64,000 bases of DNA from Planoprotostelium fungivorum (Eukaryota > Evosea > Variosea > Cavosteliida > Cavosteliaceae), in the NCBI GenBank assembly GCA_003024175.1, contig MDYQ01000020.1:306844-370843 (forward strand). Direction: 5' to 3'. Both the position numbers and the translations under genes were made by a program. Shown piece after piece: positions 22,879 through 34,745 of the stretch. Below the pieces are notes generated by a model. The model saw only the letters and a program-made list of their open reading frames with translations. It did not search any database and was not told the origin of the DNA. The stretch's first letter is position 1. Every line of letters begins with the position of its first letter.

Positions 22879-24737
22879 ATGGCCAAGTCCAAGAAGAGAA
22901 CACAACATCAAAAGGAGAAGCAACCAGAGCCACAACCAGTGGAAGTGCCAGACATTGATCATTATGAAGTTTTGGAAATCAGTCGCACTGCCACTAAAAA
23001 CGATATCAGAGCGGCATACAGACGACTATCTCTGAAATATCACCCTGATAAAAATCCAGATGGTGCAGAAAAGGTGATGGGAGCAGGATAGAAGGGATTC
23101 CCATCTTCTGATCCATCTTCAGTTCAAGGAAGTTAATCGTGCACACGAGATCCTCTCCGATGATGAGAAAAGGCAGGTGTACGATACCTTTGGCTCGGCA
23201 GGTGAGCTCGATGATCTCTGCAGGAGAGTTGAACGAGCGAAGGTTTGGAAAACTCAGAATCTGGACTATCGCAGTGGTTATCATCCGAAACGGTGGAGGT
23301 CCGATGGGGTAAACTGGCAGCGCTCTACGTGGCCTCTCTCATCCTCAACTGGTTGTTCGGGGTCCCCATCGATCAGTGAGAACCTTTCCTTCTCCTCCAC
23401 TGACCCCATCACCAGACTGTCCTTCGTAGCATTCAGCATATACGCCCTGTGGATGTTAGACATCACCAACCGATACATCAACGGAGGCATCTTCGTCATA
23501 GACGTGTTGCTCTACTACATCCTCCCCCAACGTTTCTTATCCGCCTCGTCCAACATCCTCATGTACCTCCTGGCCATCCTCTACGGTAACACAGTGGTGA
23601 GTGCACAGACTCTACCTCGTCTCACTCGTACAGAAACAATATTGGGACCTCTCTATCCTCGCCTTCGCCATCGCATGCGGCATCGATTACACTTACGATC
23701 GATATCCAAATACCATGGGAATCCTCTCAGCACACACCCTCCTCGTATCATCTTGCGTCTCCGTTCTCTCCTTCTTGTACTACAAGTCCACGCCGGTACC
23801 AGAGAAGAAGGGAGGGAGCCTGATGAAGAAGGCACTGTCCTCCATCTATCAATCTTCAGAGGGGAGCATCTTCTTGATGTTGCTCGTGTGGCACGTGGTC
23901 TACGTGTTGGATTACTTCCTCAACTTTCAGATCGAATGGCTTCCGTTGAGCATCCTCAGTCTAACTATACTGAAAGACTGGCCCCTCAAGTACAATGGAA
24001 TCTACGTCTCGGTTGTACTGGGAGTGCACTATCTACTTCCCTCTTCTCTCGTCAGGTTTCTCTCTCAGCTCCTCTTGTACGTCATGTCGCTTCTTCTCCT
24101 CTGCATCAGTTACTTCTCTAAGGACATCAAGAATGGGGTGGTGAGTCTTCTCCTACTCTACATATCTATCCTATTGTACTCTTCTCTCATAACTTCTTCT
24201 CTTGTCATTCCTTCCTCTGATGAAATCAGATGAGTAGTTATGGAGTGAAGGGAGTATTCAAGAGGATTCCAAAGGCATACTGGGCCGTACTGTGCTACCT
24301 CTTCTACATCGACTTCTTCTACCGAGTTCGACCGGACACGTGGAACATCTTCGCCAGCACCTCCCTCGTTTGGGGATTCTGTGCCGCCGGTGGTGTCGTC
24401 TTCAACATGATCATCCCCGATGATGATGATGAGCAAGAAGAAGAGAGGTGAGGCACATGAAGTCGTAACGGTGTAAAACTGAAGACGAGAAGGGAAGAGG
24501 AAGAGAGAGAGGACAAGGGAAGAGGTGAAAGGGAGGAGACGCGGCAAGAGAAGAAGAAGAAGCCATGTCAGCAGTGTGGGAGTACAAAGAAGACGAAGAA
24601 GTGCAGTGGCTGTGGTCGAGTCTATTACTGGTGAGAGGGAGATGGTACTGAAGCTGAAGGGAAGCAGTTCGGTGGAGTGTCAGAAGGAAGACAGAGCGAA
24701 TCACAAGAGACATTGTCATCCTCCCCCGGGAGAATAA
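22879..24737 (+). CDS. J-domain / multi-transmembrane / MYND zinc-finger protein
   Basis: N-terminal J domain: [20 protein letters not shown], then the HPD loop in [11 protein letters not shown], then [15 protein letters not shown]. Following exons hold six or more membrane helices (for example [56 protein letters not shown]). After an acidic loop and a charged segment the last exons give [22 protein letters not shown] and [13 protein letters not shown], a complete MYND finger with all eight ligands in place. So an Hsp70-cochaperone head and a protein-binding tail flank a membrane core, perhaps at the ER. The join between J domain and first helix (23203-23320) is not fully solved: splicing the GTGAGC donor to an acceptor at about 23318 keeps frame. 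The TM core was not matched to a family. Divergent from the TMEM209-like gene by 96 bp. Confidence 0.7.
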
Positions 24738-24770
24738 ATGGATGTGTACTGTGAAGATGAAGTTTATCCA

Positions 24771-27593
24771 TTAGATACGATTGATGGCAGCTTCCATGAT
24801 GGGTACATAGAGGGGGGACAGATGTGTTCCGTCCATCTGTAGAGTTTCCTTCAGTTCTTTACCGTCCTCTGTTAACATCTCTTCGAAGAAGTCCAGGTAC
24901 TTGAGCTGACTCTTCTGTACCTTCCCCTTCAGCCTCTCGTTGAACGCCTGTCCCCTTCAGAAGACGTCCCTCCTCTGAACAACTCACCTTGACTGTCTCC
25001 CGCGTCTCGTTCAATACCGGAGCGATGGGGTGAACGTACACCTTCAAGTGTCTCTTCTCTTTCAGCTGTGAGAGGACGGACAGATAGATGTCGATCGTCT
25101 CATCCATTGCCTCTCGTAAGTTCTACTCGAATCAACTTGACGATTCAACGACATCCCACCTCGTATTTCAGCTTCTCCACTGCCAGCAAGAGACCTTCCC
25201 TGCAGTCGATCTCGCCAAATAAGAAGATGACCTGAAGGTGTCAGGGACATAAAGGAAAGCACGTACCTCGCTACCATCCGGTGCAGTTCTCAGGACGTTG
25301 TGAAAGTTGTACTTTGGATAGAAGTGACTCTCTTTCCTCAGGTGCCAACACTTGACGCCTGTGGCTAATAGGGGCCAGAGGATCCGCTCTTCTCCTCGGA
25401 CGTTCACGGTCTGCCAGGCGGAAGACATGGAGTGGCTGTCCCCTGCTCTCTTCACTCTTCGTCTCTCTCTCCACACTCACCTGCCACGTACAGTGGTTTC
25501 AGATCGTCTCGGATGGGAAGCTTCTGATGTTTCATGACATCATTGATGGATAGATAATAGGCGTGCTCGTTTCTGATGGTGGTCTTGTGTAGTTCTCTGT
25601 TTCCTTTCGCTTTCTCTGCTCTATGTTATCCGACATCATCTCATGGATGCATCGACGAGGTATATTCTTCCACATCGTCGATGCATCATCTGTTCGATCA
25701 ATATATACCTAGGAGGGACAAGAGAGGTGGTAGTACCTCCAGCGATCCAGCATTGTAGATGACCTTGACCAGAGTGAAGAACAGAGCAAAGAGGTCCAAC
25801 TGTTCACTCGATAACTCTCCCGTCTCGACCTGGAATTCTGTCTCCTTCCTTCCTCGCATCACCTGTCTCTGTCACCTTCGCTTCTCTCTATCCTCACCTC
25901 TCTACAATGCACGTGATTCGATACGTCCTCTATACCTTCGATAAGACTGGAGATGTGATGACACGTGAGCCCTCCCGCAGATAATTTTGGATTCTTCTTG
26001 CAGAAATCGGCAGTGCTGGTGAAGACCTTCTTCTGCTCGTTCAACACCTTCATTGCGTTAGCGATCATCAGAGTTGTGATCGTCGTGATGAGAGGGATGA
26101 ATACAAGTGAGTGAAGATATCAAACAATGGATCTCACCTCTAAATTGTGAACGTAAGAGAGTCTGAATCCAACATTCTTTGGATCTGCATCGGTTGCAAT
26201 TCTGTACAGTTCTCCCGCCTCCGCTATCGCTGTGACAGTTGAATGGATGCAATCGAATCTCATCCACCTCCTTCGTTCTTCAGAATGGAAGCCAAGAAGA
26301 CCATGGCAACGGCATTCTTTCCATCGGGTTGGATCTCATCGAGAATCCATTTCAATCCTTCCTTCTCTTCTCTCACAATCTCTCCCAACAGTTGTCTCCC
26401 CGTTTCATCTACCACCATTCAGTTTCCGTTCCATCGTTCGTATCTGTCTTTCATTGGACATCGCATCTATCGTGATGATATCGTCATTCATTCGACGTTG
26501 GATAATGTATGACACAAATGAATCGCTTGCTTCGTAGAACATGTCACACCTTGTTTCAGAGTGATGATCTTCAGACACACTCTGAGTGCATCTCTCTTTC
26601 GATTCTGATCGGCCAGGATCTTCTTCTCGTCACACCGATCCATTCGATCACTTCTCACCTGTGCGAACTCGAGCAGGACTTCGGCGTCGTTCTCGTTCTC
26701 CTGGAAGAGTTTCTGTACGATGGATGCTCCGGCTGATCTGTGTGTGGTGGTCTTGTACATACTCTTACCCATACCCAGCTGATGCAATTCACTCTTCCTC
26801 TCCTTCTTATTACCTCACCTGAACGACGGGCACCAAGTTGGGTTGTTTCTCTTTGGCGATGCGAATGGCCTTCTCGAAGCTCTGAATGGCCTCTTGATAT
26901 TGTCCGTTTTCGTGATAAGCTTTTCCTAAGCTGATTTGCGTCAGGTAGATGTAGGATGTGATGTTGTAGTCACCTGTGATGGAATTCGAACATGTGAGGG
27001 TGATGCTTGGCTCCATCTCGGTAGAATTGAATGGCTTCCTTTTTTCTACCTGCGAAGGAGTAGATCTCACCTGATCGACGTCAGCGATGAGATGAAGAGA
27101 TGAATCACCCAAGTGATGCAAGCTGTTCATCTCTGTGGGTACGTAGGTCAGGACACGTTTGTAGATCTTGACTGCCTCCTGTTCTCCTTCAATGATAATG
27201 ATGAGCCAAGAGCTCACCCTCAATTTTCCGTTCTTGGCGTGCTCTTCTGCCTCACTTAACGATTCTTTCAAGAGAGCGACCAGCTTCTGTGCTTCTTGTG
27301 CCGATAGCTGCTCACGCTTCAATCGAGTAGTGATCGGATGCATCTCGACACCTCTGGTTGGCTGCTCCCTCTCTCCTCTTTCTCTTGGGAGACAGATGTT
27401 GCCTTCGTTGCGGATTTTTCTTCGACTTGCACTTTCGTTTCAGCTCTTGTTTCAGCTCTTGTGGGCTGAGACACATGAACGAAGAAGATGTCTTCTCCCT
27501 GTCTGAGAGATTCGATAGATCGACTGTCTTCGATCTTCTTTTTTCTGTTTCGGTGAGTGATGTTTTGTTACGTAAAATTGTTTTACCCATCAT
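24771..27593 (-). CDS. TPR-SGNH hydrolase-like fusion protein
   Basis: The 5' exons (from MMGKTILRNK) are basic. Then come TPR units, for example SLGKAYHENGQYQEAIQSFEKA, LYRIATDADPKN and YKRVLTYVP. Downstream exons read LFALFFTLVKVIYNAGSLE, HAYYLSINDVMKHQKLP and then GDSHSMSSAWQ, the block I motif (GDSH) of SGNH/GDSL-type folds. It continues with FLFGEIDCREG (block III-like), KVYVHPIAP and a C-terminal DGTHLSPLYVPIME, where D-x2-H is the SGNH block V. So all catalytic positions (Ser, Asp, His) can be proposed. Roughly 15 introns; some internal junctions are approximate. The substrate is unknown. Converges with the J-domain gene with only 33 bp between stops. Confidence 0.7.
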
Positions 27594-27927
27594 CTGTGAA
27601 GTAAGAGTGCTGTGCATTCAATGTCGATGATGGAAACCTTTGGTTGTAAATTTGAACGAATGTCTATAGTTGTTGTTGTGAGATCATCTGGTCGAACTAA
27701 CGACATCCATCACCTCTTTGATCTGGCCCACAGTTCTCAACGGATTCTTATTCAAATCGACTATCCAAGTGAAGTCGGGTGTGCCCTCAAAGTGAGCGTA
27801 TACCTTCGATGTCATCTTTATAACCTGCAGTCCAGATCAACGAGATCTGTACCTCCACCTGTCTGCTCGGTTGTAGTCGAACGAAGTCACGTGATTCCTT
27901 CAAACGTAACCATCACGGAGAAGAGCC

Positions 27928-28660
27928 ATGTGGGTACAGAAGATCGTCACTCTACCTCGACACGCTCGTGGCTGTCATCTGGTGACGATTGATTCTATGC
28001 ACATCTCTGATTAATGTAGGTCACTTCTGATTTCGAGAAGCAATTAAGCGAAGACCTTCCAAGGTTCAAGATTGGACTGGCAAATTTATTCAGTGAGATA
28101 TAGGACTTTCTCGATTGGCTGACGATCATCGAAAGTTCAACACACGTCAGCTTCCTTGACAGTCAACGAGAACTACGACTCTGATGTGAGAAAAGATCTG
28201 GAGACTTCACTCAATCGATTGGTCCCTGAGGACAACAAATTGTATCGACACACCATCGTGAGCATCTATGTGATGCTTGAAGTGACACAATGAACAGGAA
28301 GGATCAGACGACATGCCTGCTCACGTCAAGAAGTGAGTGCAGCTATGATTGTCTATACTAAAATCGACAGTGTACTCATAGGTCCATCCATCACGATACC
28401 CATCACCAACGGCAGGTGAGGAGAGGCGAGCGAGACGATGATGACCTAAGATAGATTTGCATTTGGAACATGGCAAGGAATCTATCTTTGTGAACACAGG
28501 GACTCTGGTGGTGCGTCAGGTTCATCGATCTCATTTATTGTGTCATCATCCATCGGGATGTATTTCGCACACCACAAATCGAGCTGCCGTAACTAGAGGG
28601 AAAAGGGTCTGATCTATAGCAGGCTCCAGGAAGGTGGTTGTCACCATGCAAGGAGAATAA
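27928..28660 (+). CDS. YjbQ/UPF0047-family protein
   Basis: Six introns removed, the gene gives about 140 residues: MWVQKIVTLPRHARGCHLVT, then FKIGLANLFIQHTSASLTVNE, then DDMPAHVKN, ITIPITNGRFAFGTWQGIYL, CEHRD and VVVTMQGE. This is the complete UPF0047 signature (QHTSA and N-G-x-L/F-x-x-GTWQ). Bacterial YjbQ has weak thiamine-phosphate synthase activity, with His ligands binding a metal. The eukaryotic role is unclear. Start is the only Met before the first strand. Confidence 0.93.
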
Positions 28661-28720
28661 AACGAATAAATCTTCTCTTCAGAACGTCTTAGCCCTTACT
28701 CTTCAGCTGCTCGTACAACT

Positions 28721-28967
28721 CTACAACACCGCCGTGACTCTGTTCGTCAGCCCGAAACAGCATTTCTTATCACTGAGAGTGCTACACCAGTCTGCATCAT
28801 CAGAAGATCCCGCCAAATTCTGGTTCTTGACGAGCTTGGGGATCGAGTTGGACGTCGGTCTTCTGGTCCTGCTTGTCGTTGTAGAGATGTGTACACGGAT
28901 CTCTCGGCTGTCTTGGTTTGCACCTCACCCGTATCATGTTATTTTCTTCCTTCCTTATGACCCTCAT
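28721..28967 (-). CDS. Possible small Ser/Thr-rich protein
   Basis: From ATG at 28967, one GTGAGG intron gives MRVIRKEENNMIR, then ISTTTSRTRRPTSNS, IPKLVKNQNLAGSSDDADW and a Cys-containing end, about 75 residues. A second reading of the last exon ends ELYEQLKSKG at 28688. No family recognised; the frame is weakly supported. Confidence 0.25.
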
Positions 28968-29124
28968 TGGAGCACTTAGACAACGTGGAGGAGCAACTCA
29001 ACTGGTGCATCTCTCGTTGTAGTCTTGACATGATAACGATGCATTTTTGTCTATAACAGCTGTCTGGGTCTCTTGAAATTTGATCCGCTGAGAGGGAGCG
29101 ATCGGGCCATTTATTCGTTCTCTT

Positions 29125-30242
29125 TCAACACTTGGCCACGAGCTCGTCATATTCAGCAGTGGTGACAGAGAAAGGAAGGGAGTGACCATAAGTCCAAGCT
29201 TTTCCGGTCTGGCTGATAGGCACTCGAGTGGATGTAAGGATTGATCTAGCACCTGAGACACGTTAGCATCATCTACATAACAAAGACAATGGTCATACCA
29301 TCCTCTGCAGACCTAGGTCCTTGGTGGTAAGTCAGATCAGTGGCACAGTAGCCTGGACAGACGAGAGAAAGAGATATGCCTTCCAATATCTCAGACATCT
29401 CTGCAGTTACACAAGATCTCACCCTTTGACTTGATCTTCTGAGCTAGTGCTCTTGCGTACACGTTCAAGAACATCTTTGACATTCCGTAATCTCCGTAAA
29501 ACTTGGCGTGAGCGTCACCGTACAGGGTAGTGTAGTCGTCTGGCGTAATACTTAGGTGTCATCACGTCCACTCGCTCACTTTTGTCCGCTGCAGCATAGT
29601 AGTCCTGCACCAGTTGTTCGAACTCGTCGTGACTGATGTCCTCTCGATCAAACTTTTCCTTCGTTTGAGGTGGAACAGCCCCCAGACACAGGGATGCGAG
29701 ACCACTAGTAACCTCTACCAAGTGAGCGTCTCTAGACTTTTCGAGCAGAGGAATGAAGGCCTCGTCTGCTATCTGTGTGGTGGTGAGCCCGATCGTTGTG
29801 GTAGTGATGACGACCGAAAGACTCACAGCAGTTCCAAAGATGTTGGTAGCGAAGATAGTCCTGGCGTCCGAGGTTGCTATGGCTGCGCTGCTGATGAGAA
29901 CGTCGAGCCTTCCGTAAGTGGATCTGCACAAAGTGAGTCAAGTTGACTCGTCGTGTTTGAACTCACTCCACGTGTTGAGCCGCCTTCTCAATGCTAGCCT
30001 TATCGGTGAGGTCGAATGCGATGACCTTTTGTTCAGATCAGTCAAGACACGTTCGATGTCTCTCTGCTCACCTCCAACAGGTTTCCCTCCGCAATGACTC
30101 TCTTCGATGTCTCTACCGATCTCACACCAGCAATGACGACCTGATCCCTCTCTTCTGTCAAGAGGATCTTGACGGCTTGTAAGGCAAGACCTCTTCCACC
30201 TCCGCTGATAAAGACGATTCTCTTGTTCTCGAAAGAAGGCAT
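29125..30242 (-). CDS. Carbonyl-reductase-like short-chain dehydrogenase
   Basis: MPSFENKRIVFISGGGRGLA holds the NAD(P)-binding GGGRG motif. Then VIAFDLTDKAS, YGRLDVLISSAAIA (the NNAG-equivalent, here SSAA), FATNIFGTA, LVEVTSGLASL, and the active site YGMSKMFLNVYA (YxxxK). The PG motif follows in LSLVCPGYCATDLT, and the gene ends YGHSLPFSVTTAEYDE. The order and the GLASL / YGDYGMSK layout match CBR1-type monomeric carbonyl reductases, which reduce quinones and other carbonyls with NADPH. Asn of the NNAG motif is replaced by Ser-Ser, which may affect cofactor binding. About six introns. Confidence 0.88.
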
Positions 30243-30287
30243 GCTGTTGTGTTGTCTAGATGTGTGACTGAATGGATATGGTCTCAG

Positions 30288-30597
30288 CTATACGAAGATG
30301 CATCGTCGGCGACGCCGGGCATCGGGACCGCGCGGATATTCCGGCGTGCGTCGATAAGACGTGTGGACTTGAGTATCACATCTCATCACAACAAGAGCTA
30401 GGTGTCATCTCACCGAAAGACACGCTGAGGAAGACGATCAAACTGAGGACGAATGAAAGACAACGTGTACATGTCTCAATTCTGAGCTCTATCAGCTGCT
30501 GCACGTCGAAAAGGAGGACGATGAACTCACGGATGGTGAGGTCAAACATGATGACCATCAAGTAAGTGTTGGGCACAGAAAATAGATACGAAGACAT
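30288..30597 (-). CDS. Possible small membrane protein
   Basis: The frame from MSSYLFSVPNTYLMVIMFD has two hydrophobic stretches (EFIVLLFDVQQLIEL and CLSFVLSLIVFLSVSF). A GTGAGA donor there joins a basic end (RRTPEYPRGPDARRRRRC) and a stop at 30288. About 90 residues. No family recognised; could be a chance ORF. Confidence 0.25.
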
Positions 30598-30664
30598 CTA
30601 ATAGAACAGCATTATTGCATGTGTATATGTTTCTACAGAAAAGATGAACCGTGAGCCACATGTT

Positions 30665-32600
30665 TTAGTAATAGTCAAAGCTCCCGTAGAGAGAAGGCTT
30701 CTTGTTCGCACTAGTCGTCTGTGTCTCCGCTGGCCTCTTTCCTTGAGATCCAATGTACTTTCCCACTCCCTCCTTCACGGCCTTCGGTGCATCTTCCACT
30801 GGATTAGAGAACCATTTTCCCTTCTTCTCTCCCTCCCTCTTCTCTTCTTCCTTCCTCTTCTTCTCTTCTGCTACTTTGGCTGGATCTTCCTCCCGGAATG
30901 GGTTCTCGTAGACGGTGACTTTCGTCAAGATGATGTCGGTCTGATCAGACGGATCAGAATGAGATGATGATGGAGGTCTCACCAGAGGTCTTTCCTTATC
31001 GACTGGAATGCTCTCCATCTTGCTGAGGACTTCGTTTCCTCTCACAACTTTTCCAAAGACAGAGTGTTTGTTGTCCAGGTGTGGCGTCGGTGCAAACGAG
31101 ATGAAACTGTCCACCTTTCAATCCCCATCTCTGGCGTCGTTTTTTCAAACTCACAATTGCGAGTTGTTACTGTCCGGACCGCTGTTAGCCATGGACAATA
31201 TACCCCTGGCTGAGTGTTGCAGTCTCTTGTTGAATTCGTCTTGGAATGGTCTGCCCCAGATGCTCTTTCCTCCTCTCCCCGTGGCGGTGGGGTCACCTCC
31301 CTGTATCTACAACGCGCAATCAGCCTTCTTCCTCCCATCGATGAACTCACCATAAAGTGAGGGACGAGTCGGTGGAACAGTGTACCGTCGTAATATCCTC
31401 TCTCGGCCAAGCCCAAAAAATTCTCGCACGTTTTCGGTGCGAGATCACAGTGCAGCTCGACGTTGATGTCACCCAGTGAAGTGTGCAGACGTGCGTAGCC
31501 CTTCTTGTCTGTGCTCTTGACGATGTCTCTGGCATCCACTGATGATCATCAGTGACGGCGGCACAGATGAGACGCATCACCTCTCATCTCTTTGTGTTGG
31601 TAAGAGGTGGACGTCAAGCTGGGAGCGGAAGCACTGACCCTCGTGTACTGATGATTACGTCAACACGATGCATGATGATGTGAACCTCACCAGAGCCTTC
31701 TCTTCTTCCGTCTCGACTTCCTTTGCCTTTGCAGCCACGATCTTGTCGTGTTTCTCTGCGATGTCTCTCAACATCTTCTTCTTCGTCTCTGATATCTGGA
31801 TGTTGTCCAGTGGATCTGATGACACCTCCGTCTGTTTGATGCCCAACTTGATGTAGTGGAAGTTGGATAATTTCCTGCGTTCTGGGTTGAGGGGGTCCTT
31901 GATTCGTCAGTCGATAGACATTTTCGTGATGATCGTGATGGATCGATTCTGAATGATGGAGATGGTCGCACCTGTATGTCGATGATGTCTGCACGTGTGA
32001 ATGGAACGTCTGTTAAGAGGTCCTTCCACGCCTTGGGTTTGATGTTCAATTCTTCTATGGCATCCCAAGAGTAGACGTGGCCAGATGGTTTGATGGTGAC
32101 GATACGCGTGAAGTCGTTGAATTCTTTGAAGGTGATGGGGCAGTGAAACTTACCTTTGTGATGTCAGGTGATGTGAGATAATCAAATGCACACCAGCTTC
32201 GTTCTTGTGGAATTGAACGGGAAAGAGGTCTTTAGAGGTCATGGGTTGCCCGGTGATGGGATCGATCTTGTGCTTCTTCAGCCAGGGTAAGATGTTGCTG
32301 AAGTCAATCAACATTGGTCCACCATCGTATCTGTTATAAACTTACGTGATCTCATAGACGATTCCTTGTTGTGTTGCCACAGGTGTTTCAAATGGCTGTA
32401 ATGATAGTGCACAAGAATAGAAGGGCAGACCCTTCAATTCATTCACGTGGAACGATTCCACTGAATTGGCCTTTTTTCCTCCAAAGTCTTGACTCCATTC
32501 TTTATGTGTGATGTATCTTCCAACCGTTAGATTTATATCCCTAACAGGGGCTAACAAGGGTGATAATATAGACTTACAATTTGTCTGTGTTTCTACCCAT
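30665..32600 (-). CDS. PPIL2-type cyclophilin with U-box
   Basis: N-terminus MGRNTDK...[15 protein letters not shown] and [19 protein letters not shown] is the PPIL2 (Cyp60) U-box region. Middle exons include [33 protein letters not shown] and DIQ. The cyclophilin domain reads [72 protein letters not shown] and [16 protein letters not shown] Lys/Glu-rich C-terminal extension ends [13 protein letters not shown]2 is a spliceosome-linked nuclear protein with ubiquitin-ligase and prolyl-isomerase-fold domains. The FHR active-site block, with Arg as in CypA Arg55, is kept. About eight short introns. Confidence 0.92.
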
Positions 32601-32707
32601 GTTGCGCAGATCACTGACCGATCCGAAATGTGACGAATAATGTTTCAATCACAAACAAACGACGGAAAACATTAGAATAAAGAATCGCATACAGTTAAGT
32701 GTTTGTA

Positions 32708-32962
32708 TTACTCCGAAGAGGACGAGGAGTTGGGCAGCGAGAAGGTGTTGAAGAACGAATTCGGCGTTCTCTCTACATTATGAAAGAAGTTGAGCTGCTG
32801 TTGATGGTCGGCAAAGATGGAGGAATAGTCGGTATCCGTCGGTGACCAGAAGTTGTCTGAGGAGCCATTGTCCGAGAGGCGGTAGGATGATTGCGAGAGG
32901 TTGACTTGCATCAAAAAGTCCTGGGGGACTTCCTGGCGGGGTGCTCTTCCGTGATCGGCCAT
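32708..32962 (-). CDS. Unrecognised short acidic/Ser-rich protein
   Basis: An 84-codon frame, MADHGRAPRQEVPQDFLMQV to ...SLPNSSSSSE. It is low in hydrophobic residues, with Asn/Ser/Phe clusters (NFWSPTDTDYSSIF, NSFFNTFSLP). The frame stays open upstream, but the Met at 32962 lies right after a plausible 5' leader. No family recognised; short disordered regulator is possible. Confidence 0.35.
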   Translation of the reverse strand: MADHGRAPRQEVPQDFLMQVNLSQSSYRLSDNGSSDNFWSPTDTDYSSIFADHQQQLNFFHNVERTPNSFFNTFSLPNSSSSSE

Positions 32963-33452
32963 TTCTATATGCGTTGTTCGTGCGTGTGGGGTTTGGAGAA
33001 TAAATGCGTTGGGGTTTACTGATTGCTTTTGAGAAGAGATTCTACAGAAGGTCCGGTGAGAACCTCTTTCTTTTGATACTGGGCTGGGTGATCGATGCAA
33101 TACTGTTGGTGAGACAGTGAGAAAACAGCCGACGGAACCATATCGGGTCGAGTTTGAGGACGAAATTTCCATCGTCGCATCATCAATGTCGACTATATCA
33201 ATGTAGACTGTACAACCGCCGGAGTTGGGTGGCTACAACGTGGACTACGAAGAAATCCGGCAGAAAATACAATTTGTGATGGAGGAGGGTTCAAGTTGAA
33301 AGTCACTCTTCGATATAAGGTGGGCTTTACTTTTCTTTCGCAGAAACGAAAGGAACAAAGAGGAAATGCTTCACGCGTGGAGAGAGGGAGAGGTTGTGTG
33401 CTGACAGGAAGAAGGTCCTATGATGAGTCAAGGCGGGGGGGAAGGATGGAGC

Positions 33453-34518
33453 TCACCACATGATGAACTGATACACGCCGGTTCCTGCGAGAACGTGCCA
33501 GACAGCATGGAGGTAGGCGGTGATGGGGAAGAGAGGTTGGCACAGGTACTTCTCGACGAGCTGTTGTGTGATGTCAAGATCGGATGTCGCACATATACGT
33601 CACCCAACACAGACCAGCGGCGATCTGATAGACTAAAGCGCTCGCGAAGTAATGACGAACGATCTTCTGTGCGTAGCTGTCTCCCGTGCAGCTCCTGTAG
33701 ATGTAGAAGCACCTGCGTGATGATCATCACCTAGCGTCGTCCGAACTATTCTCACCTCCATACGAGAAACAAGACTAGACCCAGATAGCTCAAGTTCATG
33801 GGGAGGGGGCTGCCCATCAGTCACAATATGATCGAAATGTGATGGACTCACTTGTTGGTGTCGACTGCCATGAGGACAGAGGTGGTCACACCGTATAGAA
33901 TGAGCACTACCGCTCTAAATGTTCGGTTCTGGATCATGAATCGATCAAAGATACCGATCAGACCTCCAGGCTTCTTTTCTTCTATTTACGAATGAGATGG
34001 AGCGATATGTAGTAAGAGAGGATAGGTCAATACCTGCGCCAAGAGAGATCTCTTTTGGTGGATGGAGGTCCATGATGATATAGACAAATACGAGTGAGCC
34101 CAAGATCATAGGTAACTCATCTAACATTTGATACTTGTATAAGAGAGTCATGTGAAACATCCATGACCCAATACCGACCTGGGAGGATCAGATCTAGATC
34201 GATGATGTTCCACCTACCAGAAAGAGGAAGAAGAAACCAATCGTGAAACTATAAAAGGCATTCTTTGGTGTGAAGCCGTTCCTGGCTGAGAGGTTGAGAT
34301 AACGGATCGAGCTCGATGTCACCTGCAGCTGCGCCAATGGTGAATGCATAGCACATTCCCCAGAAGCCAAGGACAATCATGGGGATGTTACTGAGAGTGT
34401 TCCAATATTCACAGAGGTAATAAGAGTGAGCATAGTTTGGCTCACACCAATCAACGTTGGCAGTGATAGGACCCCAGTATCCCTCTGAACGATCGACTCT
34501 CTCTCCATAATACGCCAT
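33453..34518 (-). CDS. Alkaline ceramidase (ACER3-like)
   Basis: [20 protein letters not shown], then [21 protein letters not shown] (Asn-Trp-Cys-Glu, the first metal-site motif), [10 protein letters not shown], then [19 protein letters not shown] (His and DELP motifs) and the last exon [16 protein letters not shown], where the H-x3-H of the zinc site is intact. Seven helices fit the integral-membrane ceramidase fold of the ER/Golgi, which hydrolyses ceramides to sphingosine. Six introns with GTGAC/GTAGG/GTGAG donors. All catalytic positions that can be seen are present, so it should be active. Confidence 0.92.
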
Positions 34519-34745
34519 GATGGTGTCTGTGTTGGAAAGATGTTTGTGTGATGCAATTTTTCCGGTCGTGGAACGGTGGAACGGTACCCAAAAAGAAATA
34601 AAAAGGTGGATCATTTCAATGCACACAAGAACTGATCAACCAATGAGAGGTCCACACTGTTTCCTCACTCTACGTCATACACCATCGACTTAACAATTGA
34701 TTTAGCAAAAGAGTCTCGTCATGCAACAGATCTGAACTCAGGTCA

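Noticed and set aside
33420-33734. Plus-strand ORF of 104 codons
   Set aside because: It is antisense to the last exons of the ceramidase gene.
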